Made by a program: the position numbers and the translations under genes. This document shows, one piece after another, positions 20,401-29,719 of a stretch of 34,682 nucleotides of DNA. Source of the stretch: Nemertoderma westbladi (Eukaryota > Xenacoelomorpha > Nemertodermatida > Nemertodermatidae); the NCBI GenBank assembly GCA_032718475.1, contig JAUCBJ010005399.1, forward strand, positions 1 to 34,682, given 5' to 3'. Below the pieces are notes generated by a model. That model ran no database searches. It was given only the letters and a program-made list of their open reading frames with translations, and was not told the DNA's origin. The first letter of the stretch is position 1. Every line of letters begins with the position of its first letter.

Positions 20401-22377
20401 TGTAGAAGGTTCCACTAGAACCAGTGTAAGTGGAACACGATGTAGAAGGTTGAGCTAGAGCCAGTGTAAGTGGAACACGATGTAGAAGGTTCCGCTAGAG
20501 CCAGTGTAAGTGGAACACGATATAGGTTCCGCTAGCAATTAGAGTTTAGTATATATTATATGTGCCGCCATTGTATAAGTTATGGAAATGAATTTATTTC
20601 GCAGAGATTTTTCATGTAGCTAAAGCTAAACATGATCCCGATCCCTGCGTAGCGTTTAGTCTCATTAAATCATTTTTGCTGGAACTAAAACTTTCCAGTC
20701 CCATTACTGGACTCGATTCTACTACCCTGGGACGCAAGACTTGTCTAACAACATGCAAACGGAGACTCAAATTAATGGCAACGGATTGAAACACTACGTC
20801 AAGGTGGGACTCTTATTTATACCATAAAAATATTACATATTGTGCTAAAAAAAACCCTAATATCCTAAGTAACTATTCAAACAGGTTCGCCATGAAGTCG
20901 CATTACTTATTGAACATGAAGGATGGTCTGGACCAGGAATACTCAACGATATTGCGCTCGTTAAACTCGCTACACCTCTCCAGTTCACCGATGCTATCAG
21001 TCCTATATGTCTTCCAGCACAAGATTACGTCCCACCTCATCTCCATAGTGACTGCTATGCCACAGGATGGGGCCGTACTTTAGGTACTGGAGACAACACC
21101 GTCTTGAGACAAGTAGTTTTACCTCCTTGGGATAAAGATATGTAAGTATTTTATGAAGACATTGATGAAATCATTGGGGCAGGTTCGAGGACTAATGTCC
21201 GAAGGGGACGAAGTTCTAAACAGATTAATGTAAATGATCAGGTTATAGTGGCTTAAAATTGAAGGGCTGAGCATAAAAGGTCCTATGAGACCTAACTTAA
21301 CTTACCAATAAGGTTCTGAGATCATATGAACAATACTGCCTGATATCCTGGAGTAAAATAGTCCTATGTACAGTAAAAATCGCATAGAAACAAACAAAAA
21401 AAGGTCTTATGTACAATACTGCCTGATATGCGAAACAATTTTGAAGTTTTTGAAATATGTTTTTTTTTAAGTAAAGATTTTGAAGTACATCTATGTACTT
21501 GCAAGCAAAAATACAGAATGCCAACATCAACTGTAATATGTAGGTAAAAAAAAACCCAAAAGTCTGATTATCTCAGAACGACACTTTTGTCACATAGGAC
21601 CTTTTTATGCTCGGCCCTTCAATATTCTAACCATAACAATAAACGAGACTCAATGGCACAAGTTAATGGCTTGGGAATCAGTTCAACAGGTTCCGCTGAA
21701 ATTAGCTGCCCAAGAAAGTTACTAAAATCCCGTAATCCCTACTAAAATCCCGTACTAATCCCTACTAAAATCCCGTACTAATCCCTACTAAAATCCCGTA
21801 CTAATCCCTGCGTATATTGACAACCGAACGCGGTTTATATTAACAAATAAGCGAAGGGCGGGAAATTTAAACCATACAAGGAAATTAAATAATATAAAAT
21901 AATTAAACTGATTTTGATCAGTACTAATCCCGTACTAATCCCTACTAAAATCCCGTACTAATCCCTACTAAAATCCCGTAATCCCGAACTAATCCATACT
22001 AAAATCCCGTAATCCACGGGTCGGAATGACGTCGTAATAATTTAATAATTTTTGAGATTTTGTGGTCAGAAATACAAATTGAATTTATTTAATTTAATAT
22101 ATTTCACATAATTATTTATAGCTGCATGGCTGAAACTCTATGGGGCCAATCGATTAAACACCCAGGGAAAATTTGCACTGGTATACCTGATGGAAGTTCA
22201 GCTTGTAATGGTGACTCTGGTGGGCCGCTGAGCTGCAACCTGGATGGGCGATGGGTTCTAATTGGAGCAACGAGTTACGGCAGATCGCTAGATTGTTACC
22301 AACCCGATTATCCCACCATTTACGCTAATGTCGCAAATTATAGAAATTGGATTGATCAAAAGATCCAATCGAACTAA
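14424..22377 (+). CDS. Secreted chymotrypsin/elastase-like serine protease, multi-exon
   Basis: I assemble exons 14424-14564, 15472-15627, 20885-21141 and 22122-22377, all with GT donors and AG acceptors and an open frame of about 269 residues. Exon 1 gives a signal peptide ([16 protein letters not shown]), a propeptide cysteine and the activation site SK|IVNG. Exon 2 carries the catalytic His in VTASHC (Ser replaces the usual Ala). Exon 4 carries the Asp in NDIALVKL. The last exon carries Ser in GDSGGPL. The residue six before the catalytic Ser is Ser, not Asp, so trypsin specificity is unlikely; the end ([21 protein letters not shown]) resembles pancreatic elastases. Joining 15627 to 20885 reproduces the usual spacing between DGTE and HEGW. 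A possible extra exon lies at 20699-20803. Intron 2 is over 5 kb because of a minisatellite. A TATA box lies upstream and an AATAAA at 22625. Probably a digestive enzyme. Confidence 0.9.
15641..20534 (+). repeat. 40-bp minisatellite, about 122 units, inside protease intron 2
   Basis: The unit begins CCAGTGTAAGTGGAACACGA and continues TGTAGAAGGTTCCGCTAGAG. The array starts 13 bases after the exon 2 donor hexamer region and stays in register except for two 30-bp units near 19601-19640 and 19800-19830 that lack GTTCCGCTAG. Variant ends (TTCCGCTAGAA, TTCCGCTAGAG, TTGAGCTAGAG, TTTCGCTAGAA, CTAGTA) recur in ordered groups, which shows higher-order duplication. Nearly every unit contains GTAAGT, the ideal animal 5' splice-site hexamer. 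Confidence 0.97.
20699..20803 (+). other. Candidate optional exon of the protease gene (35 codons)
   Basis: The stretch is preceded by CTTTCCAG and followed by AAG|GTGGGA. It is exactly 105 bases long and open in the phase needed to join exon 2 (phase 0) to the exon at 20885 (phase 0). It would add [11 protein letters not shown]... ending GLKHYVK to the loop after DGTE. The following intron would be 81 bases with GT...AG ends. The protease is complete without it, and the added loop has no counterpart I know, so it may be chance or alternatively spliced. Confidence 0.35.
21259..21622. mobile_element. MITE with 29-30-bp terminal inverted repeats, in protease intron 4
   Basis: The left end TTGAAGGGCTGAGCATAAAA, then GGTCCTATG is mirrored by CATAGGACC, then TTTTTATGCTCGGCCCTTCAA at the right. 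The arms differ by about one base and one inserted A. The element is 364 bp with no open frame of note. A short internal duplication (ACAATACTGCCTGATAT) occurs near 21330 and 21413. The target duplication is not clear. Confidence 0.75.
21715..22016 (+). repeat. 23-bp tandem repeat in two blocks
   Basis: Units of CCCGTACTAATCCCTACTAAAAT, about four in 21720-21808 and about four in 21922-22016. They are separated by about 110 bases of unrelated AT-rich sequence. The array lies in the last protease intron, about 100 bases before the acceptor. Confidence 0.85.
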
Positions 22378-23153
22378 ACCTGATTTATCAATTAGCATTT
22401 TGGTTAATGTAGGTGGCAGGAATATGGGTATGCAGATCTACAACATATTAATCTTTACTATTAATGTTTTATAATTATCTAAACCTATTATTATATAGTC
22501 CTAATATATAATATATTGAGCATATATATATATAGAATATATAGAATATATATAGAATATATGGATATGGGGCCTATTCCTAAAAAAACAGCACTTGATC
22601 GTTCATTCTTTGGACTTCTTCACTAATAAATTAATCTTGTCTGGCATTTTACGATTACTAAAACATAGCCCTTGAAAGAAGCTCCAACACCCCATCCTAA
22701 CTAAGCTGTTATTGGTGGTGGTGGGTTTAACAGTGAGAGGACAACAGATACTCCTTTAAAGTGTTTCTGTGTTGTCATTCACTCATAATCAGTTACAAAC
22801 ACACCTATACAATATTATATAGGTATGTTAGTAATAACCCATGTTATGTTTATTATATGGTTTGCAGTGGTTATAAAATTTCTTGTTATTTAATGAGAAA
22901 CGACGTTTGAAACAGCTGTTTGAAACAGGTACCATAATAAACGTGATTTGAAAACGACCATAATAGATGGGATAGTATAATTATTGTCACACAACACAAT
23001 ACAGGTTATTGCTTTATAGTATTTTATGTTGAAACAATGTTTGAATCTGAATTTGTTGCATAATGTAGCACCCCCCCCCCCCCCCCCAGCCCCAAGTAGC
23101 ATTACGTAATATGTGAATGTCTGATATATCCAACTAATTACTATAAATATCCG
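22378..23153. other. 3' flank of the protease gene; intergenic
   Basis: Contains an AATAAA at 22625-22630 that could end the protease transcript, an AT-rich TATATAGAATATA microsatellite at about 22520-22562 and a run of 17 C at 23071-23087. No gene seen. Confidence 0.45.
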
Positions 23154-23366
23154 CTAATGTGACGATCGACCACTAGATTGACTACGAATATCATCCCAAG
23201 TTTGAAACGTTGGCCCTTCCTGTTCCTTCATGAGTACCGGTAGTTCTTGGCCTTTATATTTCTGGTCTTTAACTTTATCTTCTACGTCGTCCCAAGTCTG
23301 ATAGGTCGACACTTCATCTTCCTTGAGGTGTGTTTCCTGGGGCCGCAGTTTATATTCCTCTCCATA
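23154..23366 (-). pseudogene. Detached 3' coding part of the OCIA-like gene
   Basis: On the minus strand this frame reads YGEEYKLRPQETHLKED and ends with two similar acidic motifs, YQTWDDVEDK and FQTWDDIRSQ, before the stop. It continues exactly the frame that breaks off at 23746 on the other side of the inserted element. TWDD resembles the TWDE end of OCIAD1. It has no start codon of its own at the natural boundary, so it would be lost from the protein unless the element is removed from the transcript. If the two parts are joined in concept, the protein is about 262 residues, near the OCIAD1 length. Confidence 0.7.
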
Positions 23367-23742
23367 GGGGCCGTCCAAGTATGACGTCAGCACTTTAGGG
23401 GGGGGGAGGGGGGTTGGGAAAATCTGATGACGTGCTGATGAGGGGAGGGGAGGGGGTCAGCCAAAATCTGACGTCAGCATGTTCATTTATAGGTGCTAGA
23501 AGAGATATAGCAGAAGAGTAAAAAGCTTGCCTATTTTAATTGTTCGAAGCCCCCGAAGGCCCGTAGCACGACCTTCTGTTTCAGTTACCAGTCACCATGT
23601 TTCAGTGATAAGGACGCGAATTTTTTTTTAATCTGATTTAGGGGAGGGGGGGGGTCAACGCATATCTGATGACATCTGATTTAGGGGAGGGAGGGGGTCA
23701 ACATTTTGGGGAAAAGTGCAGACGTCATACTTGGACGGCCCC
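23367..23742. mobile_element. MITE with 30-bp inverted ends inside a coding exon
   Basis: Ends are GGGGCCGTCCAAGTATGACG, then TCAGCACTTT, and its inverted copy with one mismatched base near position 22. The flanks carry ATA on both sides (23364-23366 and 23743-23745), consistent with a 3-bp target duplication. The 376-bp interior is G-rich, with repeated ATCTGATGAC and GGGAGGGGG words and no transposase frame. GGGGCCGTCC ends of this style occur on MITEs in several animal genomes, possibly ISL2EU/IS4EU- or Harbinger-like; the superfamily is an inference. Confidence 0.85.
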
Positions 23743-24321
23743 ATATGCGTAGGGCGGTTTATCTCGCGCGTTATCGAATCTGGATTGGCTGTCAGTTGTA
23801 ACGTCACCGAAACTATAATCATCTGATTGGCCAATCGTCGGTTGGGCACCGAACCTACGATGCTCTTTAGTCTGGTAACTCAATAACAACGGGGATTCCG
23901 GACCGAGTTCATTTCTAAACTGTAGCTGAAATCGTTGTAGAAAGAAGGCAGATGAGCCAATATAGGAAAACATACCGAGAAAAAGTGATAAGTTCAGGCT
24001 TTTCAATAAACGAAAGTTTTTATAATGTCTAGTATATAAAGAAGTTGCACCAATAGTCAATATTGCAATGGGTCCTGATTTATAACGAACTTTATTAGTC
24101 AACCCTTGTAAGGCTTCACGTTCATTGGGTAAATATTCCATAGGTTTATTGTAATATTCGTTCCAATAGGCTCTCAGAAACGGAGACTCACGTCTTCTTG
24201 TTTGCGTTCCCGTATCAGTGCCGGGATTTGAATCAAGTTCGTTCACAAATTTCTGGATTGCCACAGCTTTTTCATATTGATTGTATGACCGAGTTTGTAG
24301 TTTATCCAAGTTTCCTGACAT
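23725..24321 (-). CDS. OCIA-domain-like two-helix membrane protein, truncated by a MITE
   Basis: The frame as it stands gives 198 residues, of which the last four (AVQV) come from the inserted element. An in-frame TGA and TAG lie within about 30 bases upstream of the ATG, fixing the start. Residues about 65-90 contain YLPNEREAL, then a hydrophobic stretch (GPIAILTIGATSLY). A second hydrophobic segment (LNLSLFLGMFSYIGSSAFF) and then FQLQFRNELGPESPL follow. This order (E-rich lead, two helices, F-x-NSPL-like block) resembles the OCIA domain of mitochondrial/endosomal OCIAD proteins, which help assemble respiratory complexes. The resemblance is weak and unsearched. The true C-terminus lies beyond the element, at 23154-23366. 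Whether the short product is functional is unknown. Confidence 0.5.
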   Translation of the reverse strand: MSGNLDKLQTRSYNQYEKAVAIQKFVNELDSNPGTDTGTQTRRRESPFLRAYWNEYYNKPMEYLPNEREALQGLTNKVRYKSGPIAILTIGATSLYTRHYKNFRLLKSLNLSLFLGMFSYIGSSAFFLQRFQLQFRNELGPESPLLLSYQTKEHRRFGAQPTIGQSDDYSFGDVTTDSQSRFDNARDKPPYAYGAVQV

Positions 24322-26918
24322 CTTCTTAGACTTATTTAGTCAAGCCTAAGCCTGTAAGTTTACAGCAGTTGTACCTCCTGACCGGGCCGCTGTCGCTATT
24401 CCTTCTCGTGCAGTTGTGTTACAGGTAGGCCAGTTCTTATAAGGCCCAGAGATCAACCAGTCGTTAAATTAATATAGGTACCGGTAGAGTTAATTAAAGT
24501 AGGCCTAGAATTTTACAGTAGGATAGGTAATACCGGTACATCATGATTGCTGATTTGCTAAATGCTAACATCAAATCTTAATGAGAAGATCAAGAGCTGA
24601 TGTAGGCCTGGCCTACTCTAGTGCAGAAGAAAAAACAATAGTGAAGCAAGGCGCTGATAATATTTATTATAAATTATAGAAAAATTAAATTATAGAGCGT
24701 CTTTATTAAGCGAATTTATTTTATTATTTATATGAATTATATAAATTATTATTTTAATACTTATAGAGCGAAATTATTAAATTGTAGAGCGTCATACCGA
24801 GCTTTATAGCATCTGCATAGCATAAAGTAAAGTAGATCAAGGGTGTTGATTCTTATTAGAAAATTCGATCAGTCTGTCAGTCAGTTGTTTACATGCAGAG
24901 AATAGGGTCTTTTAAAATGTTTAATAAATTTAATGGTCGAGTCAATCTATCAAAAAACCCGTATCTAATTCGCAATCAATCGGAACCACATTTGTTGGAT
25001 TATACTGTAACCTTGTTAATGGCCAAAAAAGTACATACGGTATAATGGAACTGATGCAATTATTTTATTTATTTGTATGGAATTAATTTCGCTCTACCAA
25101 ATCGCCAGGGCGACATATTTTCTAACTTTACATTGTAGTGCGACATTATTTCTCAGTATGTCCAAAACGCCATACATTTTACTATGTTTTTCCAGTATGT
25201 CACCGCCTCATTATTAGGTTGTTCTAGAAAGTTTAAGTGTATAACTACAAATAATTCCCCACAAATAAATAAAATTAGATTCGCTATTGTTCATAATTAG
25301 CACTTTAAAGCTTTTACGGCCCTCGTTCTATTATTCTCGTTATATTATTCTATTATCACTCGTGCCGTAACGCTATAAAGTGATATTTTATGAACAATGA
25401 CGTATAATTCCACTGCAGGGAAATGTAATAATTTCCAATAATGTTCGAGAAGATTTTTCACATAATAAAATTGAGATTACTGTATTGAATTTAGGTGTAA
25501 TTAATTTATTTGTTTTAGTTTCAAAATCATAATAGTTTATAATATGGCTGGGTATATTTTTTGGGTATACAAGTTTTAGGGGTCAACAAATCTGACTTGT
25601 CTACGCCAATTTTGGAGAAGACGCCACCCCCCCCCCCCCCCCCCCACCCCCCAATAGTTGCCTTGTTGCTATGTAAAATCCATGTTGTTATGGAAAGAAA
25701 CAGGAAATTGAAAGTGATACGCAGAATATATTTTTAGGATTTTTTTGGGATATTAACATGGTAATATAGAATAAAAAAAATGGTTAAATTACCAATTTGT
25801 TATGGGTTGACCACCTTTTTTGGCTAGATTAACTCATAAAGACTATTCTAATTGTTGACTTGGTTGATTAATTAATGAAGTTTGTGACATTAATGATGTA
25901 TGTTAACACAGTTTATACAAATAGAGCTCACGAAATTTGATCTCAAGGGTGGGAGGGGGGGGGGAGAGGTGGGGAGGAGGGTGGGGGGTTGTTTTAGTCT
26001 GATCAACCAGATTTTATCTGAGTCCGCATGCCAAAAGCATATCTCCCGTGTTTCACTGTTAAGTCATAAGTCTTTTCTTAAAAAATAAAGATGCGTCTCA
26101 CATTTAATGGAACACTTGAACATTTAATGGATGTAACCAATCACAGGCCTCTTGCCAGAAAGACTCATGTGTCAATTGTCAAAAATAGAACATGGGACAT
26201 AATCACTTTCGACCCATGGGTCGTAACAAACGATTTATAAACGATTTAACGAGTTATAACTTGCCACTGTAACCTTTTACTGTCCCTTCACGTTTATAAC
26301 AGTTGTCGGTTATGGTTGTCTGCTGTCGGCGTAGCGTTTACACCCAGTATCTCAGCCAGCTCAGACCCCTTAACTTACACAAACTTGTTTGTTAGTAATC
26401 TTAACACACCCGGTATGGGTCGGTATAGCTCCAAAAGTGAAATTGTAACCTGTGCTATTGACTTTCGTTTATTATTTTGGTTAGAATAACTTGCCTCTAT
26501 AACCTGCTCCTTTTTTTAAATTTATAATTAATTAGCTAGACTAAATATAATAATTAGCTGAGGTAGATGGGAATAGCTTCCACCCCCCCCCCCCCCCCCC
26601 CCCCCCATGACTCCATAATCAAACACCATCACCATGACGTATGTCTCTGTTGCATTGGTCATTAAAAATATCTGGCTGCGTTTTGTAGAACTGCACGGGT
26701 CGGTTTATTGATAAACACACTAACACTAATAATACTAAATAACGAAAAAATACCATCTGGATACCAAAATAAACCAAATAAAATGGGGGCCGATTTTAAC
26801 GAGCCCAGTATTAAATTATATGTCTTAATCCAATGAAATAAACTAACTAAATAATTCCTTAGGATGGAGAAACAATGATAATAATACCAGAAACTTGTTC
26901 AACGTCGATGGGTTACAA
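24322..26918. other. Long intergenic stretch, repeats and G/C tracts only
   Basis: About 2.6 kb without a supported gene. It holds AT-rich TATAGAGCG-like repeats at about 24670-24800, a run of 19 C at 25627-25645, a G-rich stretch at 25946-25990 and a run of 24 C at 26583-26606. It also holds a reverse copy of the dispersed family at 26440-26520. The open frame at 25900-26088 is low-complexity. Confidence 0.5.
26440..26520 (-). repeat. Reverse copy of the GGAGCAGGTTA dispersed repeat
   Basis: On the minus strand this reads AAAGGAGCAGGTTATAGAGG, then AACCAAAATAATAAACGAAAG and ACAGGTTAC, matching 9210-9300 and 34168-34275 in order. Confidence 0.65.
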
Positions 26919-28544
26919 TTAAACTTTAGTTAGATGTTGAATAATAGAGGAAGGGAGTAATCCTTCTAGACGGTCTACAACAAGGTTTATGGGAGTGGCC
27001 ACTGTGTAGAGGAAAGTCTTAGCGAAGGAGCCCATAGAGTCTGGGTATTGGTGGGTGAGTAGGGCGAGAATGGCCGTGAACGAACACAGACCCGCCGTAA
27101 AGATGATAAAAAATGGTAACTCCTTCTTGGGATAGACGGATACCTCATGTATGGAGGGAAGTAGCTCCCTGTCTGCGGTTTCGGTGCACGATGGGTAGGG
27201 GTAGAAGAGGTGTCCCTTCTCTAGTGGATACGGAATCATACGGAAAGTTCCTTCCCAGGTGCAGTGGAGTAGGTTGAGGGCTCCATCTACTCTCTTCCAG
27301 TGAGGGTAATGGAAGAATGAGTAAGCGATAGCCTCGCTGTCTCCGCGCTTTAGTATGTGCTCGGGGGGAAGTAGAAGCGACTTCATCTCTAGTAGATACT
27401 TGGGTACGTGGGGGTTGAACTCGACCGCTCGGTGTATGGCTTCCACTGCGTTCATTTCGGCTGTGCTGAGGCCCCGTTTGCTCGCGACCTCCGGTGAGAA
27501 CCGATCCGCCACCGAACGCGCTTTCAGCAGCGATGCCGTGTAGCAGATGGTCGCGCTCTTGGGTAGCGAGATGTCGTCGTACTTGGCGAGAACCGCCTGA
27601 ACGTCGGCGTAGGCCTGGAGTTCCAGCAACGCCTCGATTAGGTTCTCGTGGATGTTGAGCACGGATGTGGTCGGGAACTCCTTGATAAGATCGCGCATCA
27701 GTTTGACAGACTCTTTAACTTTCCCCAGCTTCCGCGCGCACATCGCGAGTCTACGACGGATGTAAACGCACACGTTGGTGTCCCGCCGGTAGGCCGTCTC
27801 GTACTGATGGCCCTGGTTCTGCATGGTCTGCGATCTCTTTGCGTTAGCCTCGGCGACCTTTAGACCCTGTTTTAGAACGCGTTCTACCTCCACTATGCTT
27901 GTACATTCCTCCTCGGAGAGAAGGATGCACGCAGTAGCGCATTCAGGTTGCTTCTCCAGCGCCTCGTGCGCCAATTTGATTCGTTTCGCTGTGTTGCGTT
28001 CCCGCCACGCTCGTTTCATTATCTCGTCACCAGGACGATTGAGGTCCGAGTCGCAGCAGAAGAAGGTCTGATGGTCCTGCGCCGAGAGGTTCATATCGTA
28101 GTAGGTTAATGGCTCCTTTCCGGTGACCCATTGGAACCTGCTGTATTCGGAACCACGGAAAAGGTTCAAAGGGTTCCGCCACACCTTACATTCCGGTATA
28201 TTTTGCTGGACCGAAGGTGTTCCATTATCGTTCCCGCCATTACTGGATGCGTTCCCACCACCTTCATCACCGTTCCCCAACCACGGCGATAAGTGATTCA
28301 ACGACATTTGTTCGATGAAACTTGTGCCATATTTCCGGAAGTACCACCATTCGAAGATTAATATGAGACCGGATATGAGAGAAGAGGTGCCGGTTAGGGC
28401 TACGTAGAACTTTGGCGTCAAGGTATTGAGGAACATGGCTACTATATTTACATTCTCGCCAGCCATTAGTGGAGCTTTGAGCAGGTAAAAGACAATGAGG
28501 ACCGTTATAGTAACAGACAGTAGAACCAAAAACTCAATAATCAT
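26919..28544 (-). CDS. ST7: ST7 family membrane protein (suppressor of tumorigenicity 7)
   Basis: A 541-residue intronless frame that follows human ST7 nearly end to end. Landmarks are [105 protein letters not shown] and [20 protein letters not shown]. Hydrophobic segments sit at about 2-22, 46-66, 465-485 and 490-515, with helical repeat-like sequence between. An acidic Gly/Asn-rich loop (about 90-112) is less conserved. ST7 is a conserved multi-pass protein of animals; its biochemical role is not settled, though it was named for a growth-suppressing effect. The N-terminus is about 20 residues shorter than in human. An in-frame TAA six codons upstream supports this ATG unless an upstream exon exists. 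A human-type optional insert is absent. Confidence 0.95.
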   Translation of the reverse strand: MIIEFLVLLSVTITVLIVFYLLKAPLMAGENVNIVAMFLNTLTPKFYVALTGTSSLISGLILIFEWWYFRKYGTSFIEQMSLNHLSPWLGNGDEGGGNASSNGGNDNGTPSVQQNIPECKVWRNPLNLFRGSEYSRFQWVTGKEPLTYYDMNLSAQDHQTFFCCDSDLNRPGDEIMKRAWRERNTAKRIKLAHEALEKQPECATACILLSEEECTSIVEVERVLKQGLKVAEANAKRSQTMQNQGHQYETAYRRDTNVCVYIRRRLAMCARKLGKVKESVKLMRDLIKEFPTTSVLNIHENLIEALLELQAYADVQAVLAKYDDISLPKSATICYTASLLKARSVADRFSPEVASKRGLSTAEMNAVEAIHRAVEFNPHVPKYLLEMKSLLLPPEHILKRGDSEAIAYSFFHYPHWKRVDGALNLLHCTWEGTFRMIPYPLEKGHLFYPYPSCTETADRELLPSIHEVSVYPKKELPFFIIFTAGLCSFTAILALLTHQYPDSMGSFAKTFLYTVATPINLVVDRLEGLLPSSIIQHLTKV

Positions 28545-28811
28545 TGTAGTAGAATCGTCTTAGACGCTCGAAAACACGGAATAAAGACCCACAATCCAAA
28601 TGATAGGCTATGACCAAAACTATTCATAAATAACCACTGAACCAACAGAACAAACCTATGAATCCAATTATTAAGTGTGTAAGTAATTGCAATTGTTTGG
28701 CGTTATCATGAGTGACGAACTGACGAAGACACTCCGATTGTGTGGTACTACTGGTATATATATACTTAGACCTAGCAGCCTAGGCCTATATTAACGGTAA
28801 GTTGTTTAGCC

Positions 28812-29090
28812 CTACTCAGTTTTCTTTATGTGATTAGATTTATCAACGACTTCTGTTTCGTATTGGAGTTGGGAAAACTTCTTATTAATAGAGGATCGAT
28901 ACTTGAGCCAAGCTGCAACGATTAAGAGAAGATTGAAAACAGAAAGGACTGCCAAGAAATAACAAAGTCGATCTTGAAAATCAGTTGTGTCTGTGTCGTC
29001 GTTACCACCAATATAGAAGACTAATGAAGTATACTCACGAACAAAGTGTGGTAGTTGGTACACAAAGTCGTAGCCAGATCCACCATCCAT
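28812..29090 (-). CDS. Small one-pass membrane protein or terminal exon
   Basis: From the ATG at 29090 the frame gives 92 residues. It has an outer-side Asp/Gly/Tyr-rich part (YDFVYQLPHFVREY, then GGNDDTDTTD), one membrane helix (LCYFLAVLSVFNLLLIVAAW) and a basic/acidic tail ending HIKKTE. The frame stays open upstream to 29138 and beyond without another ATG. A CATTGCAG acceptor-like site lies just there, and the extra codons (TVTALSLLL) look like the end of a signal peptide. So the true start may be in an upstream exon. I do not recognise the family. It is 268 bp upstream of the ST7 start on the same strand. A real gene is likely but not proven. Confidence 0.45.
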   Translation of the reverse strand: MDGGSGYDFVYQLPHFVREYTSLVFYIGGNDDTDTTDFQDRLCYFLAVLSVFNLLLIVAAWLKYRSSINKKFSQLQYETEVVDKSNHIKKTE

Positions 29091-29714
29091 TAACAATAAC
29101 GATAATGCTGTAACAGTGTAATGCGACCAATGCTGCAATGCTGCAATGTAAGTTGTAAGTGTAGTCTAAGGCTGCTAGCAGCAGTGCACAGTGCTGAGCA
29201 GATAGAACAGTACCGGTAACTAAGTGGCACAGACAGACAGACGCAAGACAGACTGACAGATATCAATTCAGTGAGGATGGAAGACCTATATGGAATACTG
29301 ACAAAAAGCGCGCCACACGCGTCCTGGTTAAACGAAAATCGCGCCCGCCATGATATCTAATGAGCGCCAAGCCAACAATTGACTATGAAATTTTGCAGTA
29401 ATTGCTTAATTGTAATAATTTATCAGTTTATAATGCTGTAGCCCTACAGTATTTTAACATTAACATGCGAGCGTAGCGAGCAAGGAAATTTTCCAATTAT
29501 GTTAACATAAATACAGTCTGACAGTATGCAGTAATAGTCAGATAGTGCTGTAGTTGTAGTAGTAGTAGTAGTAGGTCAACGTCAACTGACTGTTTTTAAA
29601 CGCAGATGTGATCAAATGCGAGCGTACAGGCGTATCGAGCACGAAAATTTTAACATTTCAGCATTTAAAGTAGGCAAACCGACTGTTTTCAAATGCAGAA
29701 ATGCAGATGTCATT
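29091..29714. other. Intergenic with GCGAGCGTAGCGAGC motifs
   Basis: Contains a GACAGACAGACG stretch near 29230, a TAG microsatellite at about 29552-29573 and two copies of a CGAGCGTA...GAGCA-x-GAAAATTT motif at about 29465 and 29617. No further gene seen. Confidence 0.45.
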
Positions 29715-29719
29715 AAATT

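Noticed and set aside
15641-20534. CRISPR-like array
   Set aside because: The whole 40-bp unit is repeated head to tail with no unique spacers, in a eukaryotic intron. It is a minisatellite.
20606-20690. Protease exon reading [11 protein letters not shown] after an AG at 20604-20605
   Set aside because: It resembles the expected strand, but no good donor follows and the exon at 20885 already supplies this region in full length.
23154-23393. A separate small gene starting with GTG at 23393
   Set aside because: Its first codons lie in the inverted end of the MITE and the rest continues the frame of the 24321 gene, so it is the severed tail of that gene.
29091-29138. Start of the small membrane protein at 29138
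   Set aside because: The codon there is TTG. The first ATG is at 29090, or the true start is in an upstream exon.
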